64,000 nt of DNA. It comes from an uncultured Nitrospira sp. (GTDB lineage Bacteria > Nitrospirota > Nitrospiria > Nitrospirales > Nitrospiraceae). The stretch spans positions 124,001 through 188,000 of the forward strand of contig CABVSR010000003.1 of assembly GCA_902500995.1 (NCBI GenBank), read 5' to 3'. Below the pieces are notes generated by a model that was not told the DNA's origin, searched no databases, and was given only the letters and a program-made list of their open reading frames with translations. Of the stretch, positions 1 to 8,602 are shown piece after piece (the stretch's first letter is position 1; each line of letters starts with the position of its first letter). Position numbers and translations under genes: made by a program.

Positions 1-279
1 GATGGCGTGATCCGGGACCTGCGATTGAATGAAGACGGTGGCCCGCTGCGGGTCGATGCCGGCCGCGAGCCAGTCGATCAGCATTTCCCGCACGTATTCG
101 CGAATGCGGCTGGTGTCCGCGTAGTTGGACGACAGGGCATGCCAGTCGGCCACAAAGAAAAAGCAGTCGTATTGCTCCTGCAATGCCTTCCAATTTTCCA
201 GTGCCCCCAACCAGTTGCCGAGATGGAGCAACCCGCTCGCCTGCATCCCGCTGAGTACTCGCTTACGAGCCGTTGTCAT
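1..279 (-). CDS. trpS: Tryptophanyl-tRNA synthetase, N-terminal part (cut by window edge)
   Basis: Class I aminoacyl-tRNA synthetase that charges tRNA-Trp in the cytoplasm. Only the first 93 codons are in the window; the rest lies beyond position 1. The N-terminus begins MTTARKRVLSGMQASG, followed by HLGN, the form of the class I HIGH nucleotide-binding signature usual in TrpS, and then a FFFVADWHAL segment typical of the family. The ATG has a GGAG Shine-Dalgarno about 10 bases upstream. It lies 54 bases downstream of the LpoA-like gene on the same strand with no visible terminator between them, so co-transcription is likely. Confidence 0.93.
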   Translation of the reverse strand, partial: MTTARKRVLSGMQASGLLHLGNWLGALENWKALQEQYDCFFFVADWHALSSNYADTSRIREYVREMLIDWLAAGIDPQRATVFIQSQVPDHAI

Positions 280-333
280 GCCGTATCACTCCCATATCCT
301 GGACCGATGTGTTGTTGCCCCCTGGCGGTAAGA

Positions 334-2331
334 CTACTCCAGAGGGACGAACTTGCCTTGTTTCACTTGAATGAGAAAGATGTGGCGATTGAGGGTGCCG
401 TCGGGGCTAAATCCGCTGGGGCCGCTCAGAGTCGGCAGGTCATGCTGCATCATTAAGTAGTCGCGAACCGCTTCTCCGCTGGTGGCGCCTCGCCGGATCG
501 CTTCCACGGCCAGTCGTGCGGCGTCATAGCCTTGGGCCGCGAAGAGCGAAGGCGTCGCTTGGAACCGTTTGCGATACCGTTCCACGAATTCCTGCACCGC
601 CGGGCTGGCGCTGTCGGCAAAAAACCCGTCGGCAAAGACGCTGCCTTCGACGCTGCGGTCGGCCACGCGTGCGAAATCGGGTTGGTTCCATCCATTGGCG
701 CCCAGTAGCGGAACGGCGATGTCGAAAAAGGCCAGTTGCGCGGCCAGCAGGCCCACGTCCAGCGAACGACCGGGGATGAACACGGCATCGAACCCCGGAG
801 AGTAGAGCAGGCGCTTGCCTTTCTTGCCCGCCCCCTGTCTGATCCCGGTTTTCGCCGGATCGTTCTCGACTTGAACCTCAACGCCGTACTTCTTCAAGTC
901 TTCGGCTTTGAGCTTGCCGATGACGGCGCGGAAGTCGGCATCACCCTCCTTGTAGGGTTCGCTGGCAATCAGTTCTCCATCTTGCTGCCGGATTTCTTGC
1001 GCAAACAGGCGTGCCAGCTCACGGCCGTAAGGCGTGTCAGGGTAGAGTATGGCGAACCGTTTGAACTGTTGCTCCTTGACCGCATAGTCCGCCACGCGTT
1101 TCGCCTGATGCCCGTAGGTCAGCGCCGTGCTGAAGACATAGTTCCCGAAGCGCCGTAAGTTCGGGACGGTCGCGCTCGGGGTGATCAGCGGGATATGCGC
1201 GCGTTCGGCCAGCTCGGCCATCACCGGCAGGTTTTTCGACAGCAACGGCCCGATCACGGCAAGGGGGCGGTCGTCCGACAAGACCGAGGAGAGTTCATCC
1301 AGGAATGCCGCGCGGTCGGATTCCGTGTCTTTGACGATAAGGCCGATCGACGGGCTCTCGCCCCCGTCCTTCGATCGCTCGAGCGCGAGCTGGATTCCAT
1401 TCAGCACTTCCGTCCCGAAGGGCGCGAGTTTGCCGGACATCGGGAAAATGGCGGCAATGGAGTAGGGGTGCGATTTGAATTTGGTTCGCACCGTGGTCTG
1501 AAGATCGGCGGCTTTCGCGGCGTAAGGATGGTTGGGGAATCGGGTGAGGAAGAGGCGCAGGTCTCGCTCGACTAAATGATCTTCTCCCGCGGAGGTATGC
1601 AGCTCAATGAGCTTGATGGACGCCACGTCTCCGGGAAATGTTCGCGGGTACGCGTCGCGTACGCGCATAAGCGCCGGCGCGTCGAGTTTGTCGTTCACCA
1701 GATCCCGGATCTGCGTCTCGGTTTCGCGCGCCTGGTCGCCGGCATCCAGCGGCAACTCATCGAGCCAGGCTTGAATGGCTCGCAGAAAATCTTTCTTCTG
1801 GGCCTGAAACTCTCCGGTCAGCCGCAGGGCGTCGCGTTTGATGGCAGGATCGGCCGACAGGCTGCGCACTTCGGACAGTAGGGGAAGCGCGAGATCCAGA
1901 TTGCCGGCCCTGGCGTGGGATCTAGCCAGGAGCAGTTTCGCCCGATCCACGAGGTCTGAGTTGGGAAATTCCCCGAGGAGCTGATTGACGTAACGGATGG
2001 TTTCCGCGTGCTCCTTCATGCCGTACATGGCGGCGGCCATCAAGAGATAGGCGTCGTCCAGGAGATCAGGCGCAGGGCCGCTTTCCAGGAAGCGGCGCAG
2101 CATGACGGCTGCGGCTTCCGGTTGTTCGGCGTCGATCAGCCGTTTGGCTTGATCCAAGGCGGATTGCCCGGTCGTCGCTGGTGGTTTTGCCTGGCTTGAA
2201 CGAGGGGGTGCCGGCGTTTTGGGCGCAGGGGCTGCTTCGCCGAGCGTGGTGACGCCTGCGAGGAGCGCCACCGCGAGGGCGACGCTGCACGCGGGGAGAT
2301 GCGGGGCGCGGGATACTGGTCGAGGACCCAT
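334..2331 (-). CDS. LpoA-like / periplasmic-binding-fold protein with N-terminal TPR region
   Basis: Predicted exported protein of 665 residues. A Sec-type signal peptide (hydrophobic stretch near residues 14-30, then Ala-Ala) precedes a Pro-rich linker, a helical TPR-like region (about 55-280) and a type I periplasmic binding fold (about 310-650). The fold opens with AAIFPMSGKLAPFGTEVLNG and contains an IGPLLS loop, as in Peripla_BP_6 and LpoA proteins. LpoA activates penicillin-binding protein 1A in enterobacteria; solute binding for an ABC importer is the alternative, but no permease lies nearby. I chose the ATG at 2331 because AGGAG sits just upstream and a consensus promoter lies at 2374-2402. 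The reading frame stays open upstream, but that part is arginine-rich and overlaps the divergent recombinase gene. Confidence 0.75.
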   Translation of the reverse strand: MGPRPVSRAPHLPACSVALAVALLAGVTTLGEAAPAPKTPAPPRSSQAKPPATTGQSALDQAKRLIDAEQPEAAAVMLRRFLESGPAPDLLDDAYLLMAAAMYGMKEHAETIRYVNQLLGEFPNSDLVDRAKLLLARSHARAGNLDLALPLLSEVRSLSADPAIKRDALRLTGEFQAQKKDFLRAIQAWLDELPLDAGDQARETETQIRDLVNDKLDAPALMRVRDAYPRTFPGDVASIKLIELHTSAGEDHLVERDLRLFLTRFPNHPYAAKAADLQTTVRTKFKSHPYSIAAIFPMSGKLAPFGTEVLNGIQLALERSKDGGESPSIGLIVKDTESDRAAFLDELSSVLSDDRPLAVIGPLLSKNLPVMAELAERAHIPLITPSATVPNLRRFGNYVFSTALTYGHQAKRVADYAVKEQQFKRFAILYPDTPYGRELARLFAQEIRQQDGELIASEPYKEGDADFRAVIGKLKAEDLKKYGVEVQVENDPAKTGIRQGAGKKGKRLLYSPGFDAVFIPGRSLDVGLLAAQLAFFDIAVPLLGANGWNQPDFARVADRSVEGSVFADGFFADSASPAVQEFVERYRKRFQATPSLFAAQGYDAARLAVEAIRRGATSGEAVRDYLMMQHDLPTLSGPSGFSPDGTLNRHIFLIQVKQGKFVPLE

Positions 2332-2373
2332 TGACTCCTGTGCATGGCGAACGCTCTCGCCGCGATGGTGGCT

Positions 2374-2402
2374 ACTATAGGAAACAGGTGCGGGGGTGTC
2401 AA
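2374..2402 (-). promoter_or_regulatory. Sigma70-type promoter for the LpoA-like gene and trpS
   Basis: Read on the minus strand there is TTGACA (2402-2397), a 17-base spacer and TATAGT (2379-2374). The -35 box is perfect and the -10 box matches five of six bases. It lies about 45 bases upstream of the start codon at 2331. Confidence 0.75.
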
Positions 2403-2422
2403 GGCAAGTCGCGCTCATTGCG

Positions 2423-2451
2423 TTGTGTTCGGAACAGGGCTTGGCTATAGT
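2423..2451 (+). promoter_or_regulatory. Probable sigma70-type promoter for the Xer recombinase gene
   Basis: TTGTGT (2423-2428), a 17-base spacer and TATAGT (2446-2451) on the plus strand. Transcription would start near 2458, about 60 bases before the chosen ATG. The promoter diverges from the one at 2374-2402, with only 20 bases between their -35 boxes. Confidence 0.45.
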
Positions 2452-2517
2452 CGATCTGCATGATTCATCCGCCACCATCGAGGGCCCCTTTTGAAGCGCC
2501 ATGATGTCGTAGGCCGG

Positions 2518-3444
2518 ATGGAACCGGAGGCGGAGCCGCTGCCGCTGGAACCGCTCGTCGCGCGGTATGGGGATGACTTGCGGATCGCACGCGGTCTTTC
2601 GCAGCATACGCTGTCGGCCTACCGGCGGGACGTGAAGGTGTTCCAGCAGTACCTTCGCGATCAACAGCTCCACGATCCGTCGCAGGTGTCCCCGCCGCTG
2701 CTCGCGGCCTTTCTGGAACGGTTGCATCGTGAAGGCCTCGCGCCTTCGTCACGCGCGCGGGCGTTGGCGGCGGTGCGCAGTTTCTTCCGCTTTCTCAAAC
2801 AGGAAGGCGTCGTCAGCGCGAATCCGGCGGTGAGCCTCCGTAGCGCATCGCGTGCGCGGAGCTTGCCGAAAACACTGAGCCTGGAAGACGTGACCACACT
2901 TCTGGATCTGCCGGTTCGGGCGGGGCCGGAAGATCATCGCGACCGCGCGATGGTCGAAATGTTATACGCCGCGGGGCTGCGTGTGTCGGAGTTGATCGCG
3001 TTGCGCATGGATCAGTGCAATCTCGATGTGGGCTATATCGGCATTACCGGAAAGGGTGATAAGCAACGAGTGGTGCCGATCGGACGGCCGGCAGTGGAAG
3101 CGGTTCAGGCGTATCTGTCGGGTGCGCGGCCGATGCTGTTGAAGCATCGATCGTCACGTTTCGTGTTCGTGACTCGCCGCGGCACGCCCTTGACCAGGCA
3201 GGCATTCTGGAAACTGCTGCGTGCGCGGGCGCAGCGGGCGGGCATTGCGCGTCTTCCTTCACCGCACATGCTGCGCCATTCGTTTGCCACCCATCTGTTG
3301 CAGCGGGGCGCCGACTTGCGTTCCGTGCAGGCCATGTTGGGACATGCCGACATCGCGACGACGCAAATTTATACGCATGTGGACGCGGCGCAGTTGAAAA
3401 AAATCCACACGGCGTGTTTTCCGCGCAACAAATCCCGCCGCTGA
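2518..3444 (+). CDS. xerC: Tyrosine site-specific recombinase, XerC/XerD type
   Basis: Cytoplasmic recombinase of 308 residues that with a partner resolves chromosome dimers at dif sites. The N-terminal SAM-like core-binding domain (about 15-105) contains RGLSQHTLSAYRRD, and the catalytic domain follows. The expected catalytic residues are present: Arg155 (GLRVSEL), Lys179 (GKGDKQR), His250 and Arg253 (HMLRH), His276 (GHADI) and nucleophile Tyr285 (IYTHV). The length is normal for chromosomal Xer proteins and there is no adjacent integrated element, so a housekeeping role is more likely than an integrase role. XerC and XerD cannot be told apart here. A TTG at 2491 in the same frame is an alternative start; neither start has a strong ribosome-binding site. 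Confidence 0.88.
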   Translation: MEPEAEPLPLEPLVARYGDDLRIARGLSQHTLSAYRRDVKVFQQYLRDQQLHDPSQVSPPLLAAFLERLHREGLAPSSRARALAAVRSFFRFLKQEGVVSANPAVSLRSASRARSLPKTLSLEDVTTLLDLPVRAGPEDHRDRAMVEMLYAAGLRVSELIALRMDQCNLDVGYIGITGKGDKQRVVPIGRPAVEAVQAYLSGARPMLLKHRSSRFVFVTRRGTPLTRQAFWKLLRARAQRAGIARLPSPHMLRHSFATHLLQRGADLRSVQAMLGHADIATTQIYTHVDAAQLKKIHTACFPRNKSRR

Positions 3445-3519
3445 GCCGGAGCTGCTATCGATCAAGGGTCTTTACTTGCGCAGGACGAAAATCCTGCAAG
3501 AACAATGCATGGTTCTTGG

Positions 3520-3548
3520 TTGACACTGCCTGATGGAGTTGATAGCAT
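3520..3548 (+). promoter_or_regulatory. Sigma70-type promoter of the tRNA-Val/tRNA-Asp unit
   Basis: TTGACA at 3520-3525, a 17-base spacer and TAGCAT at 3543-3548. The predicted transcription start is near 3555, about 25 bases before mature tRNA-Val. A small GCAGGA/TCCTGC hairpin without a T-run lies just upstream at 3480-3497. Confidence 0.7.
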
Positions 3549-3578
3549 CCCAAAAATCTGCCGGGAGCAAGAAAAAAC

Positions 3579-3654
3579 GGGCGGATAGCTCAATTGGGAG
3601 AGCGCTGCCCTTACAAGGCAGAGGTCACAGGTTCGATCCCTGTTCCGCCTACCA
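3579..3654 (+). tRNA. tRNA-Val (anticodon TAC)
   Basis: A 76-base cloverleaf. The acceptor stem GGGCGGA pairs with TCCGCCT (one G-U pair), the anticodon loop is CTTACAA with anticodon TAC, and the T-arm is ACAGG-TTCGATC-CCTGT. Discriminator A is followed by an encoded CCA end. Confidence 0.95.
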
Positions 3655-3788
3655 ATTAAGAAATACAGGGAATTGCGCGTAAGGCATTGCCTTATCCATT
3701 AGTAGTGATGTACAAGAGTACACTCTACCGTATTTAGACTGTTTGATTCTGAAGATCTGAATTCTTCTTCCGCCATCTTGGGTTGCGT

Positions 3789-3866
3789 GGGGCCGTCGTT
3801 CAGCCTGGTTAGGACGCCAGATTGTCAATCTGGAAGTCGCGGGTTCAAATCCCGTCGGCCCCGCCA
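3789..3866 (+). tRNA. tRNA-Asp (anticodon GTC)
   Basis: A 78-base cloverleaf. The acceptor stem GGGGCCG pairs with CGGCCCC, the anticodon stem CCAGA/TCTGG carries loop TTGTCAA with anticodon GTC, and the T-loop is TTCAAAT. Discriminator G is followed by an encoded CCA. It ends 72 bases before tolQ with no terminator visible, so read-through into the tol genes is possible. Confidence 0.95.
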
Positions 3867-3938
3867 TTCCCCCAGCTTTTGGTACAATCCATGCTACCGT
3901 TTTCATGCGACGCCATGTGAAGGGAAAGGTCTAGGCTC

Positions 3939-4661
3939 ATGTTCCAGTCAGGCGTGATGGGGTTGGTGGGCTCGCTGGGAGCGGTGTCGAAAATCGTGCT
4001 CCTGCTCCTCTTTATCGCCTCGATTCTTTCCTGGGGCGTGATTTTGTATAAGTGGCGGACGTTCAAGGCGGCTGATCGTGAGGACCAGCGGTTTTTCAAT
4101 GCGTTTACCAAGATCCGCGATCTGGATGAATTGTATCGGCAGTCCAAGCGCGCGGAGGGCAGCCCCAGCGCGCGGGTGTTTCAAGGCATTATGGATCGGG
4201 TGGTGACGGCCTCGGGAGATGGTGTCGTGAGCCCATCCCATGCAGCCGCCGGATTAAAAGAATCCGCCCCGCCTTTCGATCACCAATATATGGATAAAAC
4301 CGTTTCGTACCTGGTGCAGAATCAGGTGTCTCACTTGGAGTCGTACCTCCCAGTGCTGGCGACCACGGGCAATATCACGCCGTTCATCGGTCTGCTCGGC
4401 ACGGTCTTGGGGATCATCGACTCGTTCCGCGAGATCGGTATGCAGGGGACGGCAAGCATCGCAGCTGTGGCACCCGGTGTCTCCGAGGCCTTGGTGGCGA
4501 CGGCGGCCGGCTTGTTCACGGCCATTCCCGCCGTGATCTTTTACAATTATTACCTGACACGTATCCGGAAAACGGTCTTTCGGATCGAGTCCTTTACCGT
4601 CGAAGCCATGCGTTCGTTGCAGACCCGCTTGAAGCAGACCCAGGCCGGAGTTCAGGGATGA
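3939..4661 (+). CDS. tolQ: TolQ proton-channel subunit (MotA/TolQ/ExbB family)
   Basis: Inner-membrane protein of 240 residues. With TolR it forms the proton-driven motor that energises the Tol-Pal system during outer-membrane constriction. Three membrane segments are visible (about residues 8-33, 140-163 and 180-205), with the family's long cytoplasmic loop between the first and second. The third-segment region carries the conserved GVSEALVATAAGLFTAIPAV sequence. It overlaps the next gene by ATGA. It could be named ExbB from sequence alone, but tolB and pal downstream decide for TolQ. Confidence 0.93.
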   Translation: MFQSGVMGLVGSLGAVSKIVLLLLFIASILSWGVILYKWRTFKAADREDQRFFNAFTKIRDLDELYRQSKRAEGSPSARVFQGIMDRVVTASGDGVVSPSHAAAGLKESAPPFDHQYMDKTVSYLVQNQVSHLESYLPVLATTGNITPFIGLLGTVLGIIDSFREIGMQGTASIAAVAPGVSEALVATAAGLFTAIPAVIFYNYYLTRIRKTVFRIESFTVEAMRSLQTRLKQTQAGVQG

Positions 4662-5110
4662 CGTCGGAAACCCGCCACCGGCGGTTCATGGCAGAGATCA
4701 ATGTGATCCCGCTGGTGGACGTGGTGCTGGTGTTGCTCGTCATTTTCATGGTGACGGCGCCGATGCTGTACCGCGGGATGGACATCAATCTTCCCAAATC
4801 CGCCAGCAATACGATTAAGCCTGAAGCCAGAGCGGTTTTGTCCATTGAGCGCGATCAACGATTGTATTTGGATAAGGATCCGGTCAGCGTGGTGCAGCTG
4901 GAGCGAAAACTCCGGGCTCTCAAAGATCAAAGCCCCGATGTGTCGCTGTATCTGCGCGCGGATCGGGATGTGCCGTACGGAATCGTGGTGCAAGTCATGG
5001 ATAGTGTCAAGAAAGCCGGCATTGAGAAGCTTGGTATGGTGACGGAGCCCACAGGTGCCGAGCGGGTCAGCGAGTCGGTTTCGACTCCCTCGCAGCCACG
5101 CAAGAAGTAG
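4658..5110 (+). CDS. tolR: TolR (ExbD/TolR family)
   Basis: Single-pass inner-membrane protein of 150 residues with a short cytoplasmic N-terminus, one membrane helix (about 14-36) and a periplasmic domain. The helix carries the essential proton-path aspartate, Asp21, in INVIPLVDVVLVLLVIF. The periplasmic part has the ExbD-like VSLYLRAD and VVQVMDSVKKAGIEKLGMVT segments. It is translationally coupled to tolQ by a 4-base overlap. Confidence 0.93.
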   Translation: MTSETRHRRFMAEINVIPLVDVVLVLLVIFMVTAPMLYRGMDINLPKSASNTIKPEARAVLSIERDQRLYLDKDPVSVVQLERKLRALKDQSPDVSLYLRADRDVPYGIVVQVMDSVKKAGIEKLGMVTEPTGAERVSESVSTPSQPRKK

Positions 5111-5151
5111 CGGCGCCGCGACTCGCGCGCCATACGGTCGTATCGCAAGTC

Positions 5152-6390
5152 ATGACGTTCCAAGCCCTGCCAAGACATACCGCGCTGTCACTAATGGGAG
5201 ATATGGGTGAGGCCGGAGGTGACCGTCTGCGCAAGACGGTGATCGTATCCCTGCTTCTGCACCTGTGCGTGCTTTCCGTCATCATGGGTGCCAAGTTCTT
5301 CAAGAAGACAGAACGCCCGTTATCGGCCGTGGAAGTCTCCTTGGTGACCCTGCCGCCGATGGAGGCCAAGCCTGAGCCCCAGGTGGAGAAGGTCGAAAAG
5401 ACGGTCAAGCCCGCGCCTAAACCCGTGCAGTCGGCGCCGATTCCCGTGCCTCCCAAGCCTGTGCAGGCTCCGACGCCGACTCCGCCTCCGGTGCAATCGG
5501 CCCCGGTCGCCAAGCCGGCGCCGCCGGCACCGGCCCCTGCGCCGGCTCCGCTTCCCGTTCCCAAGTTAGAGGCCCCCGTCTTGACGGCGCCCCAACCGAT
5601 TCCGCAAGCGGCAAAGTCACCGTCTTCTGCCCCCGTCACCAATCGGGCCGATGTACTTCGTGACGTGATGAAGGATGTGGAATTGCCGCTCAACGCGCCC
5701 AAGTACGGTGATCTTGCGCCGATGAAGCCGGCGGAAGTCAGGAAATCGGCGCAGCCGAAGTTGGGCGCGCCGGAGCGATCAGACCTCGATGCCATGCTGA
5801 AAAAGCTCAACGTGCCCGACATGGCGGCGCCCAAGGCTGAAGTGCCGCCGGAGCCTCCCAAGCCGAACGTGGTGCCCGCGAAACGCAGCTCGCTGTCTGA
5901 GGAAATGACCAGCGATCTCGACCGCGAGCTCCAGGATTTAAAAAAGCTTCAGGCGCCTCCGCCGGTCAAAACGTCTGAGCCGGTGCGAGAGGTAAAGCCG
6001 ATGTTCCACGAACCCCAACCTCCCGCCACGGCTCCGCCGGTTGCGGCGAGCATTCCGCGGACCAAACCCACCCCCATGTTGCGTGTTCCCGGCATGTCGG
6101 GATCGAACCCGTACCTGGCGCGGGTTCAGGCGCGGATCAGTGGTTTTTGGACTGCGCCGCCGGTGGATATCACGGGCAAGGCATTGACGGTGACCGTGCG
6201 ATTTCGTTTAGAGCGGGATGGTCGTGTCGGCTCGATCGTCGTCGAACAGTCGTCGGGCAACGACTACTACGACATGGCGGCCCAGCGCGCCGTGCAAAGC
6301 GCGATTCCGTTGCCGCCCTTTCCGCCTGACTTAACGGAGTCCTACTTCGATGCGCACTTCACTTTTGCCGTAGGCGAGGCTGCAGGATGA
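5152..6390 (+). CDS. tolA: TolA-like energy transducer with TonB/TolA C-terminal domain
   Basis: Inner-membrane-anchored protein of about 412 residues linking TolQR to the outer membrane. One membrane helix (about 28-46) is followed by a long Pro/Ala/Lys-rich periplasmic region (about 60-290) and a C-terminal TonB/TolA fold (about 320-405) containing LTVTVRFRLERDGRVGSIVV and YYDMAAQRAVQSA. The Pro-rich linker resembles TonB more than the Ala-rich helix of enterobacterial TolA, while gene order supports TolA. The ATG at 5203 has a better GGGAG site than the one at 5152; the membrane helix is kept with either. The gene overlaps tolB by ATGA. Confidence 0.82.
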   Translation: MTFQALPRHTALSLMGDMGEAGGDRLRKTVIVSLLLHLCVLSVIMGAKFFKKTERPLSAVEVSLVTLPPMEAKPEPQVEKVEKTVKPAPKPVQSAPIPVPPKPVQAPTPTPPPVQSAPVAKPAPPAPAPAPAPLPVPKLEAPVLTAPQPIPQAAKSPSSAPVTNRADVLRDVMKDVELPLNAPKYGDLAPMKPAEVRKSAQPKLGAPERSDLDAMLKKLNVPDMAAPKAEVPPEPPKPNVVPAKRSSLSEEMTSDLDRELQDLKKLQAPPPVKTSEPVREVKPMFHEPQPPATAPPVAASIPRTKPTPMLRVPGMSGSNPYLARVQARISGFWTAPPVDITGKALTVTVRFRLERDGRVGSIVVEQSSGNDYYDMAAQRAVQSAIPLPPFPPDLTESYFDAHFTFAVGEAAG

Positions 6391-7718
6391 ATCGTGTGAT
6401 CATCGGTCTTATGCTCTCCCTCTGTGTCGTGGTCGGGGCCGGACTGTTCGGCATCCTGGACTCCCGCGCGACCGATGTGTTCCTCGAAGCCACCAGGCCG
6501 GATTTCCAAAAAATCCCGATCGGCGTCTTCGGCTTTCAGAACGGCGGCGGGCCTGAATGGCTCGGCGGACGGTTGGAAGAAGTGTTGAAGGCCGATCTGC
6601 AGAGATCCCTCGTGTTTTCGCTCGTGGATCTGCCGGGAATCGGCGTCAAAACCCGCGAGGTTACGGCCACGGACAAGGCGGTGTTCAAACAGGCGGCTGA
6701 AAATGGGGTGTCCGTCCTGGTCTGGGGAAAGTCCGGGCAGAAAAACGGCAATAAGGACAGCGAGCTGTTGATGGACGGCTTCGTCTACGACAGCGGCAGC
6801 GATGAAGTGGTCGGCGGCAAGCGTTACGTCGGCTCCACGTCGGTGGTCCGGTTGATGGCGCATCGATTCGCCGATGAGTTGGTCTTCCGGTACACGGGAG
6901 AGCCGGGCATCGCTAGAACCAAGATCGTCTACGTCGCAGAGCATGGGAACGCCCGCGAATTGTTTGTGATGGACTACGATGGGTATGAACCGAAACAGAT
7001 CACGGCCGATGGTTTTCTGAATTTGATGCCCAGATGGTCGCCTGATCGCCGGTTTATCGTGTTCACCGCGTACCGGAGCCGCAATACCCAGGATATCGAT
7101 ATTCTGGAGCTGGCGACCGGCAAACGCTGGACGCTCGTGACCATGGCAGGGTTGAATATCACCCCGGCCCTCTCTCCCGATGGAAACTTCCTGGCATTTG
7201 CCAGCAGTCAGGACGGGAATTCCGAGATTTATAAGCTGGACACGCGAACCAAGACGCCGCAGCGGCTGACGGTCAATCAAGGCGGAGATCTGTCTCCCAG
7301 TTGGTCTCCGACCGGGCGGGAAATTGCGTTTACCTCCGATCGCGGCGGCGCTCCCCAGGTGTTTGTGATGAGTGCCGACGGGTCTAACGTGCGCCGCCTG
7401 ACCTACGAAGGGGATTACAATGCCGCTCCGGCCTGGTCGCCGCGCGGAAACTGGATCGCCTATGTGTGCCGGACAGCCCAGCGGTTGTACAAACTCTGCA
7501 TCGTGTCGCCTGACGGTCAAAAACGGGTGCAGGTGACGACCGGACCCGGCATCGATGACTCGCCGTCCTGGTCGCCTGACGGCAGGCACCTGACGTTCAG
7601 TTCGACCGTTGACGGCAAGAGCCATATTTACATGGTGGATACGGACGGAAAAAATCTGGAACGCATCACGTTCGGCGGCACCCACAATAGTTCGCCGTCC
7701 TGGTCTCCGGCACTGTAG
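6387..7718 (+). CDS. tolB: TolB, periplasmic beta-propeller protein
   Basis: Periplasmic partner of Pal and TolA, 443 residues. A signal peptide (about 1-28) is followed by the TolB N-terminal domain (about 40-170) and a six-bladed propeller built from WD40-like PD40 repeats. Repeats of the form PSWSPDGRHLTFSS, PRWSPDRRFIVFTA and PAWSPRGNWIAYV are easily seen. The length matches the family norm of about 430. It lies between tolA and pal as in proteobacterial tol-pal clusters. Confidence 0.95.
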   Translation: MNRVIIGLMLSLCVVVGAGLFGILDSRATDVFLEATRPDFQKIPIGVFGFQNGGGPEWLGGRLEEVLKADLQRSLVFSLVDLPGIGVKTREVTATDKAVFKQAAENGVSVLVWGKSGQKNGNKDSELLMDGFVYDSGSDEVVGGKRYVGSTSVVRLMAHRFADELVFRYTGEPGIARTKIVYVAEHGNARELFVMDYDGYEPKQITADGFLNLMPRWSPDRRFIVFTAYRSRNTQDIDILELATGKRWTLVTMAGLNITPALSPDGNFLAFASSQDGNSEIYKLDTRTKTPQRLTVNQGGDLSPSWSPTGREIAFTSDRGGAPQVFVMSADGSNVRRLTYEGDYNAAPAWSPRGNWIAYVCRTAQRLYKLCIVSPDGQKRVQVTTGPGIDDSPSWSPDGRHLTFSSTVDGKSHIYMVDTDGKNLERITFGGTHNSSPSWSPAL

Positions 7719-7785
7719 CGTTGCGCATTCGATTGACAGGATTTACAGGCAGATAAACCATTCACCAGTCATGAGGAGTAACGAT

Positions 7786-8538
7786 ATGAGGATACGGGTA
7801 GCGACAATGGGCCTGACCATGGTAGTCGGGATGTTGTTGGTCGTTCAGGGCGGCTGTTCCAAAAAATCGATTCAATCAGGCGGCGATGCGCAGTCCTCCG
7901 ACCGCGGGATGGCGAAGTCCGGCGGGCCGGCTCCGAGCGCGATGGGCTCGACTGGGTCAAGTGCTGCTCTGGATGCGCCCAGCGCCACATTCCCCGACCT
8001 GTCTCTCTCAAGCAAGCCGGAAGATCCGGAGACCGGCGGCCTGCGCGGCTTTGATTCTGTGTCGGGCGGCAAGGCCCCGTCCGAAGAGCGGCTCGGAGGC
8101 GGCGGGACGATGCTGGCCAAGGTCGAGCCGTCGGAGAGCACGGCGCGGCAGATCGAAGAAATTCGCCGGGAGCAGGCGAAGGAGCAAGCGGCCTCCGCGG
8201 AAGCCGGTTTGCGAGATGTGTTTTTCGGGTACGATAGCTGGACGATTACCGAGGACGGTCGGCAGTCGTTGTCGCAGGATGCCCAGTGGATCAAGGCCAA
8301 TGCCGGGGCGCTGGTCAAGATCGAAGGTCATTGTGACGAACGCGGCACGCTGGCCTACAACCTGGTCCTGGGCGAAAAACGAGCGAAGGCCGTGCGGAAT
8401 TATCTCGTCGAGCTCGGCGTCGGGGCCAACCGGTTGTCGGTGGTGTCCTATGGTAAAGAACGGCCGTTCTGCAATGAGCGCAATGAAAGCTGCTATCAGC
8501 AGAATCGTCGCGGGCATGTGGTAGTCCGGTCGAAATAA
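7786..8538 (+). CDS. pal: Pal, peptidoglycan-associated lipoprotein
   Basis: Outer-membrane lipoprotein of 250 residues that tethers the outer membrane to peptidoglycan. The signal peptide ends at VVQGGC with lipidated Cys24. A low-complexity Ser/Gly linker follows, then an OmpA-like domain (about 145-250) with the Pal signature GHCDERGT and the segment NLVLGEKRAKAV. I chose the ATG at 7786 because GAGG lies eight bases upstream and it gives a proper lipoprotein signal; an in-frame start at 7609 would overlap tolB. The lipobox is not ideal at -3 (Gln). Confidence 0.93.
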   Translation: MRIRVATMGLTMVVGMLLVVQGGCSKKSIQSGGDAQSSDRGMAKSGGPAPSAMGSTGSSAALDAPSATFPDLSLSSKPEDPETGGLRGFDSVSGGKAPSEERLGGGGTMLAKVEPSESTARQIEEIRREQAKEQAASAEAGLRDVFFGYDSWTITEDGRQSLSQDAQWIKANAGALVKIEGHCDERGTLAYNLVLGEKRAKAVRNYLVELGVGANRLSVVSYGKERPFCNERNESCYQQNRRGHVVVRSK

Positions 8539-8602
8539 CTGTTCCAATCATGGATGATGTGACATGATTCTCCGGAACAGACGCCGGTCAAGGAGACCTG
8601 TC

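Noticed and set aside
5067-5861. A 264-codon minus-strand frame rich in Gly, Ala and Ser
   Set aside because: It mirrors the Pro/Ala-rich linker of the TolA-like gene and has no independent support.
3939-6390. Reading the first three motor genes as exbB-exbD-tonB
   Set aside because: tolB, pal and CpoB-type genes follow with overlaps, so the Tol-Pal assignment is better even though the TolA-like linker is TonB-like.
6342-7685. A 447-codon open frame on the minus strand
   Set aside because: It is antisense to tolB over nearly its full length, has no ribosome-binding site and a composition typical of frames opposite GC-rich genes.
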